6,418 bases of DNA from Deltaproteobacteria bacterium (GCA_013151365.1 JAADIK010000196.1:1-6418); one strand, 5' to 3'. Shown: positions 1 through 5,210, counted from the stretch's first letter. The notes: generated by a model not told the origin, from the letters alone. Numbers and translations: made by a program.

Positions 1-15
1 GACAAGGCTCTCATA

Positions 16-69
16 GAGTCCACGGAGTCCACGGAGTCCACGGAGTCCACGGAGTCCACAAAGTCCAAA
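16..69. repeat. 9-bp tandem repeat, six units
   Basis: The unit GAGTCCACG is repeated head to tail. Copies at 16-24, 25-33, 34-42 and 43-51 are exact. 52-60 differs at the last base, and 61-69 is decayed (AAGTCCAAA). Because the unit is a multiple of three, reading frame 1 stays open from the window edge to a TGA at 94-96, giving repeated Glu-Ser-Thr followed by a Lys-rich tail. The array could therefore be the end of a gene cut by the window edge. It could equally be an intergenic variable-number repeat, which is how this kind of GGAGTCCAC array usually occurs. The sequence alone does not decide. Confidence 0.9.
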
Positions 70-134
70 AAAGACAAGACAAGAAATATCAGCTGAGTTT
101 TGTTAAGAATGTCCACCGCGACGAGTTTTTGTAT

Positions 135-518
135 ATGCTGACAGTTCTGAATTTTATTGCCGAAAGAAAAATACGGCAGGCGATAGAGGAAGGCACGATG
201 GTCGACCTCAGTCACTGGAAAAACAAGCCGCTGCCGGAGGATGACATGGGACATGTGCCATCTGACCTGCGGATGGCCTACCGGATATTGAAAAATGCCG
301 GGTATATTCCGGAAGAAGTGGCCCTGCAGAGGGAAATCGTGCGCACGGAAGATTTGCTTGCCCACTGTGTGGACGAGAAAGAGAAATATAAGCAATTGAA
401 AAAATTAAATTACTTGCGGTTCAAGCTCGAGTGCCGCATGGGGAAAAATCTCCAGGTGGATGTGGATTCACCTTACTATGACAAGGTGGTCAACAAGATG
501 ACGGTCAAGGGAAAATGA
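135..518 (+). CDS. DUF1992 / DnaJC28-conserved-domain protein
   Basis: This is a 127-residue cytoplasmic protein that fills the DUF1992 domain (DnaJ homologue subfamily C member 28 conserved domain, as in E. coli YhdN). The family hallmark is visible at the N-terminus: Ala-Glu-Arg-Lys-Ile-Arg-x-Ala at about residues 9-16, then a Gly/Asp-Leu segment and the Asn-Lys-Pro-Leu motif near residue 30. The rest is charged and helical (Glu/Lys-rich, residues 60-105), with no J domain, signal or membrane segment. Family function is not established. I start it at the ATG at 135. A TTG two codons upstream (129) is possible, but neither has a convincing Shine-Dalgarno sequence. The DUF2905 gene follows 48 bp downstream on the same strand, so the two may be co-transcribed. 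Confidence 0.85.
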   Translation: MLTVLNFIAERKIRQAIEEGTMVDLSHWKNKPLPEDDMGHVPSDLRMAYRILKNAGYIPEEVALQREIVRTEDLLAHCVDEKEKYKQLKKLNYLRFKLECRMGKNLQVDVDSPYYDKVVNKMTVKGK

Positions 519-566
519 ACGGTTTTTTTGTTTTTCAACATGACCGGCCGGCAAGGATGGCGATCT

Positions 567-779
567 ATGGCTGATCTCGGTAAAAGCCTTATATTTTTGG
601 GGATTATCCTGGTCATCGTCGGCGTTTTGTTTGTTTTCGGCGGCAAAATTCCCTGGCTCGGCCACCTTCCCGGCGATATCTCTATCCATCGACAACGGTT
701 TTCATTTTATTTCCCCCTGACCACCTGCATTTTGATCAGCATCATCCTCTCTGTCATCCTTTATTTTTTTAAAAAGTAG
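567..779 (+). CDS. DUF2905 family small membrane protein
   Basis: This 70-residue inner-membrane protein has two predicted helices, at about residues 6-26 and 48-67. They are joined by a short loop carrying the family signature Ile-Pro-Trp-Leu-Gly-His-Leu-Pro-Gly-Asp-Ile and followed by Phe-Tyr-Phe-Pro-Leu. Length and motif order match DUF2905, whose function is unknown. The ATG at 567 is chosen because AAGGA at 553-557 sits 9 bases upstream and the protein then begins just before the first helix, as is usual in the family. In-frame TTG (528) and ATG (540) upstream would add a non-conserved leader. It ends in Phe-Phe-Lys-Lys, a typical cytoplasmic basic end. The DUF1992 gene lies upstream on the same strand. 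Confidence 0.88.
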   Translation: MADLGKSLIFLGIILVIVGVLFVFGGKIPWLGHLPGDISIHRQRFSFYFPLTTCILISIILSVILYFFKK

Positions 780-842
780 AACCGGCTGCTCTGCCGTCAT
801 CCGGCCCCGCGCCTTTTTTTGTCCAGGACGGCCGGCTTGAGC

Positions 843-878
843 GCGAGTGCGGCATTCAGTGATGATGGCCGCACTCGC
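843..878. repeat. Hairpin around the stop codon of the 67-residue gene
   Basis: GCGAGTGCGGC (843-853) is perfectly complementary to GCCGCACTCGC (868-878), giving an 11-bp GC-rich stem with a 14-base loop. The loop contains the TGA of the minus-strand gene, and one arm encodes its Cys/Gly tail. No T-run follows on either strand, so it is not a canonical intrinsic terminator. It could protect the mRNA 3' end or separate convergent transcripts. Confidence 0.75.
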
Positions 879-1059
879 ACTCGTGGTCTGCTACCGCAGC
901 GCCCTGGAGTTCGCGAGCGCGCTTCCGGAACATGTCCTGCAGTTCCGGCGGCGCGTTTTCCAGGCAGTAGAGTATGGCGGCCATTTGGGTTTCTCCGCCG
1001 TTTTCCGCAGTTATACAGGTCTTTAGTGCTTCTTCAAAGGAAGCGAATTCTTCGTTCAT
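856..1059 (-). CDS. Small protein with Cys/His-rich C-terminal tail
   Basis: This 67-residue protein is not one I recognise. The start is well supported: on the minus strand GAGGAGGGG lies immediately upstream, with AGGAGG four bases before the ATG. The body (residues 1-52) is a charged, probably helical stretch with Cys15 and Cys32. The end reads His-Glu-Cys-Glu-Cys-Gly-His-His-His (59-67), which places two Cys and four His in nine residues. This is a likely metal-binding tail for Ni, Zn, Co or Cu, by inference only. There is no signal peptide or membrane segment. It is convergent with the DUF2905 gene and stands alone, so context does not suggest a pathway. Possible roles are metal storage or a small metallochaperone. 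Confidence 0.7.
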   Translation of the reverse strand: MNEEFASFEEALKTCITAENGGETQMAAILYCLENAPPELQDMFRKRARELQGAAVADHECECGHHH

Positions 1060-1208
1060 GGCCCCTCCTCGGCTCGGTTTGCCGGGTTGCGGCGAATAAG
1101 CGGTAACGGGGAACCGTTCCGATTTTCAGCCGTTAGCAGTCAATAACTATAGACTTTTTTTATTGTACTGGCTACATCTGAATATTGGTATGTTTCGGTT
1201 TGCCGTTA
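1060..1208. other. Intergenic region upstream of the minus-strand small gene
   Basis: Together with copy A of the repeat and the 92 bases after it, this makes a gap of about 360 bp (1060-1419) without a convincing gene. It must hold the promoter of the 856-1059 gene. A TTGACT (1143-1138, minus strand) is present but lacks a good -10 at 16-18 bp, so I do not call a promoter. The stretch near 1099-1116 (GCGGTAACGGGGAACCG) has a near-inverted copy at about 1197-1210, and a related GCGGTAACG recurs at 1922-1930. It also holds a small hairpin, AACGG/CCGTT with a GGAA loop (1105-1118). Confidence 0.5.
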
Positions 1209-1327
1209 CCCTTGTATTTGTGAGCGTTCGAGAACGGTGCCGGCCGGAAAATGCGTTTGTTCGGTAATAATGCAATAAAGTCCACATGTTGCATGAAATA
1301 ATACCTCGAGCCGTCACGGGTCAAGGG
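1209..1327. mobile_element. MITE-like repeat, copy A
   Basis: This 119-bp element ends in imperfect inverted repeats. The left end begins CCCTTGTATTTGTGAGCG. The right end, read on the other strand, begins CCCTTGACCCGTGACGG. It is repeated in the same orientation at 1881-2100. The left 30 bases are almost identical (two mismatches) and the right 80 bases (1248-1326) differ at about 13 positions by eye. There is no transposase gene in the element, so mobility would depend on one supplied elsewhere. No clear target duplication is seen at this copy. A minus-strand frame is open through it, but the other two copies carry stops, so coding is unlikely. Confidence 0.7.
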
Positions 1328-1419
1328 GCCACGGGCTGAGTCTGTTCCGAGGTTGTCGCCCCTGGTAAACGATATGGTTTTTTTGAGCAGATCCTGAGAA
1401 AAGACAGTAACGATTCCCC

Positions 1420-1839
1420 ATGTTTCCAACCGTTTATATTCAGCACCGGCTCTTTCTGCACCAGTTCGAGTTTTTAAAAGAGCCTGATTTCAATGAGGTG
1501 GTGCCGCTCGATTACAACTACCAGAACATGATCATCGTTACCACCGGCCGGCTGTCTTTCGCGGGCCGGGAGGTTGTCTTTCAGACCAGCGGCTGTGGCT
1601 GCGGCCCGCAGCCGGCCATCAAGGGGGCGCTGCTGGTGGCGGAGGTCCCCTGGCCGCTCTCCAATTTCCGGCGGCAGCTGGCCGGAATGGCCAATGCCAA
1701 GGATGTGGCCCTGGCCGACCAGGACATTATTCCCGTCGTCTTCAGGATCAAGAAGGCGGTCTCCGCCGAGGAACGGAACCTGGTATGCGACGCCCTGCAC
1801 CATCATTTCGGCGCTGGTCTGATCATCGACCTTTTCTGA
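1420..1839 (+). CDS. Hypothetical protein with Gly-Cys-Gly-Cys-Gly-Pro motif
   Basis: This 139-residue protein belongs to no family I recognise. An in-frame TAA at 1408-1410 makes the ATG at 1420 the first possible start, although no good Shine-Dalgarno precedes it. Visible points: a hydrophobic beta-like stretch at about 36-41, Gly-Cys-Gly-Cys-Gly-Pro at 58-63 (Cys59, Cys61), a third Cys at 123, a triple His at 127-129 and a hydrophobic end. The Cys and His residues could bind a metal. No signal peptide or membrane helix is evident, so it is probably cytoplasmic. Third-position GC is strong from about codon 30 onward, supporting real coding. The first 25 codons are more AT-rich, so the true start may lie inside. 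It is flanked on both sides by direct copies of the MITE-like element, an arrangement compatible with acquisition as cargo or with local rearrangement. Confidence 0.65.
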   Translation: MFPTVYIQHRLFLHQFEFLKEPDFNEVVPLDYNYQNMIIVTTGRLSFAGREVVFQTSGCGCGPQPAIKGALLVAEVPWPLSNFRRQLAGMANAKDVALADQDIIPVVFRIKKAVSAEERNLVCDALHHHFGAGLIIDLF

Positions 1840-1880
1840 CCCCGGACGCCTTCGTTCCAGGCCTTTCCGGTGGTTTTTAT

Positions 1881-2100
1881 CCCTTGTATCCGTGAGCGTT
1901 CGAGAACGGTGCAGATGCAAGGCGGTAACGAGGTTGATTATCCTGGTGTGATATCAACGAGTTGCCAACGCAGCAGATGCGCCGTTATCGGGCGCCCCGC
2001 AGGGCGGCGCGGTGCAACCGAAAAATGCATTTGTTCGGCAATAATGTAATAAATTCCACATGTTGCACAGAATGTCACCGCGAGCCGTCACGGATCAAGG
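1881..2100. mobile_element. MITE-like repeat, copy B, with nested insert
   Basis: This is the second direct copy of the element at 1209-1327. The left end begins CCCTTGTATCCGTGAGCG, and the right end read in reverse begins CCTTGATCCGTGACGG, so the terminal inverted repeats are better preserved here than in copy A. TTAT precedes the left end (1877-1880) and follows the right end (2101-2104), a possible 4-bp target duplication. About 100 bp absent from copy A interrupt it after CGGTGC. The element fills most of the 302-bp gap between the unknown gene and the cytochrome, and ends 31 bp before the cytochrome ribosome binding site, so it may influence that gene's transcription. Confidence 0.75.
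1914..2009. repeat. Nested insert in MITE copy B
   Basis: These 96 bp are present only in copy B. They are bounded by the 7-bp direct repeat CGGTGCA (1907-1913 and 2010-2016), as expected of an insertion with target duplication. The insert contains an imperfect palindrome. TTGAT, a bulged T and ATC (1934-1942) pair with GAT and ATCAA (1950-1957), and partial pairing continues outward. A second hairpin, GCGCC with GGCGC (1992-1996, 2006-2010), lies near the right end. GCAGATGC occurs at 1911-1918 and 1973-1980. It resembles a REP-type palindromic unit but has no matching ends of its own. Confidence 0.6.
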
Positions 2101-2141
2101 TTATTGTCAACGCCCACTGAATTCCGGCAAAGGAGGAACCC

Positions 2142-4013
2142 ATGCGACACCAGAGAAGGAACCGACTGACCGTTGTTATCGCTATCAGTTTTCTGTTGCT
2201 CGGAGGCGGATTCATTGCCGGCCTTCCCGGCGGACCGACCTTGCCGGCCGCCCTGGCGGCCCCAGCCCCGACCCCGGGAAAAAGGCTGGCGCCGGAGACG
2301 AACCGGCCGGTACCGGCCGGAGTAGAAACCATCGATCCGCGGCAGCTTTATGTCCGGCCGGTGCCGCCACTCTGGCGTGGCGGGCTGGCGCTCAGCAGTT
2401 TCGTCACCCGCAATTTCGTCGGCTCCGGCCGTTGCGCCAACTGCCATACCCTGCTCACCGACCGGGACGGCAATGACATGTCCATCAGCAACCATTGGCG
2501 CTCGACGATGATGGCCAACGCCGCCCGCGACCCCCTCTGGCTGGCCAAGGTCAGCTCGGAAGTGGCCAGGAACCCGGCCCTGCGCAAGGTCATCGAGGGA
2601 AAATGCGTCATCTGCCACATGCCGGCCGCCGCGACCGAGGTCCATGCCGACGGCGGGCAGGGCGCCCTTTTCGGTCCCGGCTTTCTGAACGGCAACAATC
2701 CCCTGCACGATGCGGCCATGGACGGTGTGACCTGTAGCTTCTGTCACCAGATCCAGGACAAGGGCCTGGGAACCGAGGCCAGCTTCAGCGGCAAATACAC
2801 GGTGGATACGGCGGCCGTCGCTCCGGGGCGGGCGATCTTCGGCCCCTATCGCGACCCGGTGACCAGGACCATGCGCGCCGCCGAGGGATTCACCCCTACC
2901 TATGGGCCGCAGACCAACGATTCCGCCCTCTGCGCCACCTGTCATACCCTTTACACGCCGTACTTGAACGCCAAGGGGCAGGTGGCCGGCACCTTTCCGG
3001 AACAGACCCCCTACCTGGAGTGGCGGCACAGTACCTTTGGCCGGGACTCGGCCAAGCGGCATGAAATCGGCGAAGCGGATCAGCACGGCGTGCTCTGCCA
3101 GGAATGTCACATGCCCCATTCCCGGGAGGGCGGGGTGATTATCTCCAGGTGGGCGCCGCCGGAGATCAAGGCCAAGGACCATTTTTCCCGCCACTTTTTC
3201 GTCGGCGGCAATGTCATGATGCTGGAGGTGCTGGAGGACAACAACGCCCTGCTCGGCCTGACCACCCCCGATTCCAAGCTGGAGGACACCCGGATACGGA
3301 CCCTCCACCAGCTGCAGACCGAGAGTGCCAGGCTTTCCCTGGTCGACAGCCGCCGCCGCGGCAACACCTTGTCGGCCACCGTCAAGGTGAAGAATCTCGT
3401 CGGCCATAAATTTCCGACCGGTTTCCCGTCCCGCCGTCTGTGGCTGCACTTCCGGGTCACCGACGACAGCGGCGGCGTGGTTTTCGAATCAGGCCGGCCG
3501 TTGGCGGACGGCGCCATTGCCGGCAACGACAACGATGCCGATCCCGCCACCTTTGAGCCGCATTACGACCGCATCACCCGCGCCGACCAGGTGCAGATCT
3601 ACGAGACGATCATGGCCAATACCGACGGCCGGGTGACCTACACCCTGCTGCGGGCAGCCGGGTTTGTGAAGGACAACCGTCTCCTGCCCGCCGGTTTCGA
3701 CAAGACGACGGCCCCGGAGGATATTGGCGTTCATGGCCGCGCCCGGCAGGACGATAACTTTCGCGGCGGCTCCGACCAGGTGACCTACGTGGTCGATCTC
3801 GGCAACCGGCCGGGACCGTTCACCGTTACCGCCGAATTGTTGTATGATTCCATTTCCCCGGCCTTTGCCGCCGACCTGAACCGGGACGCGGAACTGCCGC
3901 TGGTGGGACAGTTTTCGAGGATGCTCGCCCGGGCGGACCGGCGGCCGGTGGCGGTGGCCGCCATCCGCTGGAAGGTGCCGGGCGCCGGGCATCGGACGGC
4001 TCCGGTTTTATAG
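2142..4013 (+). CDS. Periplasmic pentahaem c-type cytochrome
   Basis: This 623-residue exported electron-transfer protein starts at an ATG preceded by AGGAGG (2131-2136) at 5-base spacing. Residues 1-40 form a Sec signal peptide: basic start, hydrophobic core at about 10-28, and an Ala-rich cleavage zone near 38-41. Five haem-attachment motifs follow: Cys-Ala-Asn-Cys-His (98-102), Cys-Val-Ile-Cys-His (155-159), Cys-Ser-Phe-Cys-His (198-202), Cys-Ala-Thr-Cys-His (264-268) and Cys-Gln-Glu-Cys-His (319-323). Extra histidines (118, 189, 296, 347, 351) are candidate distal ligands. The haem domain ends near 350. From about 400 to 612 there is a haem-free, beta-rich domain with Gly-His-Lys-Phe-Pro-Thr-Gly-Phe-Pro-Ser-Arg-Arg (421-432), a motif seen in related multihaem cytochromes. 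The redox partner is not indicated by neighbours. No lipobox is visible, so it should be soluble or loosely attached in the periplasm. Confidence 0.9.
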   Translation: MRHQRRNRLTVVIAISFLLLGGGFIAGLPGGPTLPAALAAPAPTPGKRLAPETNRPVPAGVETIDPRQLYVRPVPPLWRGGLALSSFVTRNFVGSGRCANCHTLLTDRDGNDMSISNHWRSTMMANAARDPLWLAKVSSEVARNPALRKVIEGKCVICHMPAAATEVHADGGQGALFGPGFLNGNNPLHDAAMDGVTCSFCHQIQDKGLGTEASFSGKYTVDTAAVAPGRAIFGPYRDPVTRTMRAAEGFTPTYGPQTNDSALCATCHTLYTPYLNAKGQVAGTFPEQTPYLEWRHSTFGRDSAKRHEIGEADQHGVLCQECHMPHSREGGVIISRWAPPEIKAKDHFSRHFFVGGNVMMLEVLEDNNALLGLTTPDSKLEDTRIRTLHQLQTESARLSLVDSRRRGNTLSATVKVKNLVGHKFPTGFPSRRLWLHFRVTDDSGGVVFESGRPLADGAIAGNDNDADPATFEPHYDRITRADQVQIYETIMANTDGRVTYTLLRAAGFVKDNRLLPAGFDKTTAPEDIGVHGRARQDDNFRGGSDQVTYVVDLGNRPGPFTVTAELLYDSISPAFAADLNRDAELPLVGQFSRMLARADRRPVAVAAIRWKVPGAGHRTAPVL

Positions 4014-4032
4014 CGCGCCGCCCCCGCCTTTC

Positions 4033-4061
4033 TTGACAAGCCGGGGAATCATATTTATATA
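4033..4061 (+). promoter_or_regulatory. Sigma70-type promoter for the selenoprotein/hydrolase operon
   Basis: A perfect -35 box TTGACA (4033-4038) is followed after exactly 17 bases by TATATA (4056-4061), inside an AT-rich patch in otherwise GC-rich DNA. It lies 20 bp after the cytochrome stop. Transcription would start near 4068, leaving a leader of about 68 nt before the ATG at 4136. Confidence 0.65.
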
Positions 4062-4076
4062 TATGTGCATATGCTC

Positions 4077-4118
4077 CTTTCCGGCGCCTCTTCCCTACTG
4101 CCTGGGTCTGCCGGAAAG
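4077..4118 (+). promoter_or_regulatory. Leader hairpin upstream of the selenoprotein gene
   Basis: CTTTCCGGC (4077-4085) pairs perfectly with GCCGGAAAG (4110-4118), a 9-bp stem with a 24-base loop. It sits within the predicted 5' leader, five bases before the Shine-Dalgarno AAGGA (4124-4128). No T-run follows, so it is not a simple terminator for the cytochrome gene. It could affect ribosome access or mRNA stability. Confidence 0.55.
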
Positions 4119-4123
4119 ACGGT

Positions 4124-4128
4124 AAGGA
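4124..4128 (+). promoter_or_regulatory. Ribosome binding site that sets the start at 4136
   Basis: AAGGA (within TAAGGA) lies 7 bases before the ATG at 4136. It matters because an initiation site here makes sense only if translation passes the TGA at 4169-4171. A weaker alternative, AAAGG at 4172-4175 (reading from 4171), precedes the internal ATG at 4181. Confidence 0.65.
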
Positions 4129-4135
4129 AAACGTC

Positions 4136-4351
4136 ATGAAAGAGTTGATTGATTATCGCGGCGACTGTTGAAAGGCTTTTATGGACGTAAGGTTACGTCT
4201 CGGTGACAGCCCGGCCGGCAAGCGGCTGCATTTCATTTGCGATCGCGGCCAGGCCGACCGGGTCGAACGGGTCGTGAACTACGCCGAAGGTAAGGTGTTG
4301 GCCAGAGATGACGGTGCCGACGGTACTGTCTTTACGGTCGAGAAAACCTGA
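4136..4351 (+). CDS. Putative TusA-like selenoprotein (in-frame TGA = Sec12)
   Basis: This is a 71-residue reading frame with one internal TGA (4169-4171), read here as selenocysteine, and a terminal TGA (4349-4351). The start ATG has a well-spaced AAGGA. Residues 6-9 are Asp-Tyr-Arg-Gly, the Asp-x-Arg-Gly motif that opens the TusA/SirA/YedF active site (family pattern DxRGxxCPxP), followed by Asp10-Cys11-Sec12. The rest fits the small TusA fold: a Leu-rich helix (about 16-24), Gly-Lys-Arg-Leu-His-Phe-Ile-Cys-Asp (28-36), a helix (37-50), and closing strands to Thr-Val-Phe-Thr-Val-Glu-Lys. Sec12 aligns with the catalytic Cys if spacing from DxRG is kept; alternatively Cys11 is catalytic and Sec replaces the usual Pro. 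TusA proteins relay persulfide sulfur in the cytoplasm; a redox or sulfur-transfer role is inferred. It lies 32 bp before the metallo-hydrolase. The alternative is a 56-residue ORF from ATG 4181 without the active site, or a pseudogene. Confidence 0.72.
4172..4211 (+). promoter_or_regulatory. Bacterial SECIS-like hairpin after the TGA
   Basis: Directly after the TGA, GACGTA (4184-4189) pairs with TACGTC (4194-4199) around an AGGT loop (4190-4193). GGCT (4174-4177) can pair with AGCC (4208-4211) as a lower helix, leaving an internal loop. The 18-base distance from TGA to loop and the GGU in the apical loop match what is known of bacterial SECIS elements such as that of E. coli fdhF, which SelB binds. 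Drawn by eye, not folded by software. Confidence 0.65.
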
Positions 4352-4383
4352 ACGCCACCGCGCAACGGATCAAGGAGGTTGCG

Positions 4384-5145
4384 ATGAGCGTCTATAAAAT
4401 TCATCCCATCGTGGTGGGTACCAAGATTTTCGACAAGGGCATGATGACCTATCAGCACGGTTACGGCCAGCCCTATACCATTCCCATTTACAGCTGGTAT
4501 CTCGAAGGCGGCGACCGCAAGGTGCTGGTCGATACCGGTGAGCTGAAACCGATCCAGTCCGAGAGCCGGGAAGAGGCCATCGGCGGCAAGATCCATACCT
4601 TCGAGGAGGGTCTAGACAGATGGGGCCTGAAACCCGAGGACATCGATGTGGTCATCCACACCCATCTGCACTCCGATCACTGTGAAAATGATTACAAGTG
4701 CACCAATGCGCAAATCCATGTCCACGAAAAGGAGCTGGAGACGATCCACGCCCCGCATCCCCTTGATTTCCGTTATGTAGAGGATTTTATCTTCGATGTG
4801 GAGGACAACGGCCAGATCCGGAAAGTGACCGGCGACGGAGAGATCCTGCCGGGTATCTCGGTTGTTCATTCCCCGGCGCACACTCCGGGGGGAATAAGCG
4901 TACTTATCGACACGCCCGAGGGCCGGGCGGTGATCACCGGTTTCTGCATCATTCTTGAAAATCTTTATCCGCCCAGGGAAATCAGGGCCATGGAGATGGA
5001 GGTCATCCCGCCGGGCACCCACGTCAATGCCTACGAGGCGTACGACATCCTGCTGAAGACCAAGAAGCTGGCCAAGATCGTTATCCCCCTGCACGAACCG
5101 AAGTTCGCGGCCATGGAGACGATCACCGGCCCGGTCACGAGCTAG
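4384..5145 (+). CDS. Metallo-beta-lactamase-fold hydrolase, AHL-lactonase-like
   Basis: This 253-residue cytoplasmic protein starts at an ATG preceded by AAGGAGG (4372-4378) with 5-base spacing. The binuclear metal motif His-Thr-His-Leu-His-Ser-Asp-His is at 92-99, with ligands His94, His96, Asp98 and His99. His166 follows in Ser-Pro-Ala-His-Thr-Pro-Gly-Gly, and His237 in Pro-Leu-His-Glu is the last ligand. The overall order and length resemble the N-acyl-homoserine lactonase (AiiA/AttM) branch. The oddity is at 185-190: the segment that normally carries the metal-bridging Asp reads Thr-Gly-Phe-Cys-Ile-Ile, with no Asp nearby and a Cys at 188. Substrate is therefore uncertain, and quorum-signal cleavage should not be assumed. 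It follows the TusA-like selenoprotein by 32 bp, probably in one operon, which raises a sulfur or thioester substrate as a possibility. It is convergent with bamD. Confidence 0.85.
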   Translation: MSVYKIHPIVVGTKIFDKGMMTYQHGYGQPYTIPIYSWYLEGGDRKVLVDTGELKPIQSESREEAIGGKIHTFEEGLDRWGLKPEDIDVVIHTHLHSDHCENDYKCTNAQIHVHEKELETIHAPHPLDFRYVEDFIFDVEDNGQIRKVTGDGEILPGISVVHSPAHTPGGISVLIDTPEGRAVITGFCIILENLYPPREIRAMEMEVIPPGTHVNAYEAYDILLKTKKLAKIVIPLHEPKFAAMETITGPVTS

Positions 5146-5210
5146 GTGCCTTGTTGCGTTATTTGCAGGTCCCGACCCGGTATCCGGCGGACGTTTGCCC
5201 GGCTGCCGGC

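Noticed and set aside
16..69. CRISPR array
   Set aside because: The units are 9 bp and contiguous, without spacers.
803..820. Intrinsic terminator after the DUF2905 gene
   Set aside because: There is a T7 run at 814-820, but the only stem directly before it is 3 bp (GGC/GCC), too weak to call.
819..1106. 95-residue plus-strand ORF
   Set aside because: It overlaps the well-initiated minus-strand 67-residue gene and has an Arg-rich composition typical of an antisense frame.
1172..1429. 85-residue minus-strand ORF through repeat copy A
   Set aside because: Most of it is the repeat element itself. The matching frame has stop codons in copies B and C, and there is no ribosome binding site.
1474..1920. 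148-residue minus-strand ORF
   Set aside because: It is antisense to the 1420-1839 gene, rich in Arg/Gly/Asp, and runs into the repeat element.
2088..3449. 453-residue minus-strand ORF
   Set aside because: It is an antisense shadow of the cytochrome gene caused by high GC, with low-complexity Gly/Ala/Arg composition and no domain.
4181..4351. 56-residue ORF from the internal ATG as the true gene
   Set aside because: It has an acceptable AAAGG upstream, but it drops the Asp-x-Arg-Gly segment, which lies in the same frame behind a better ribosome binding site. Kept only as the alternative to the selenoprotein.
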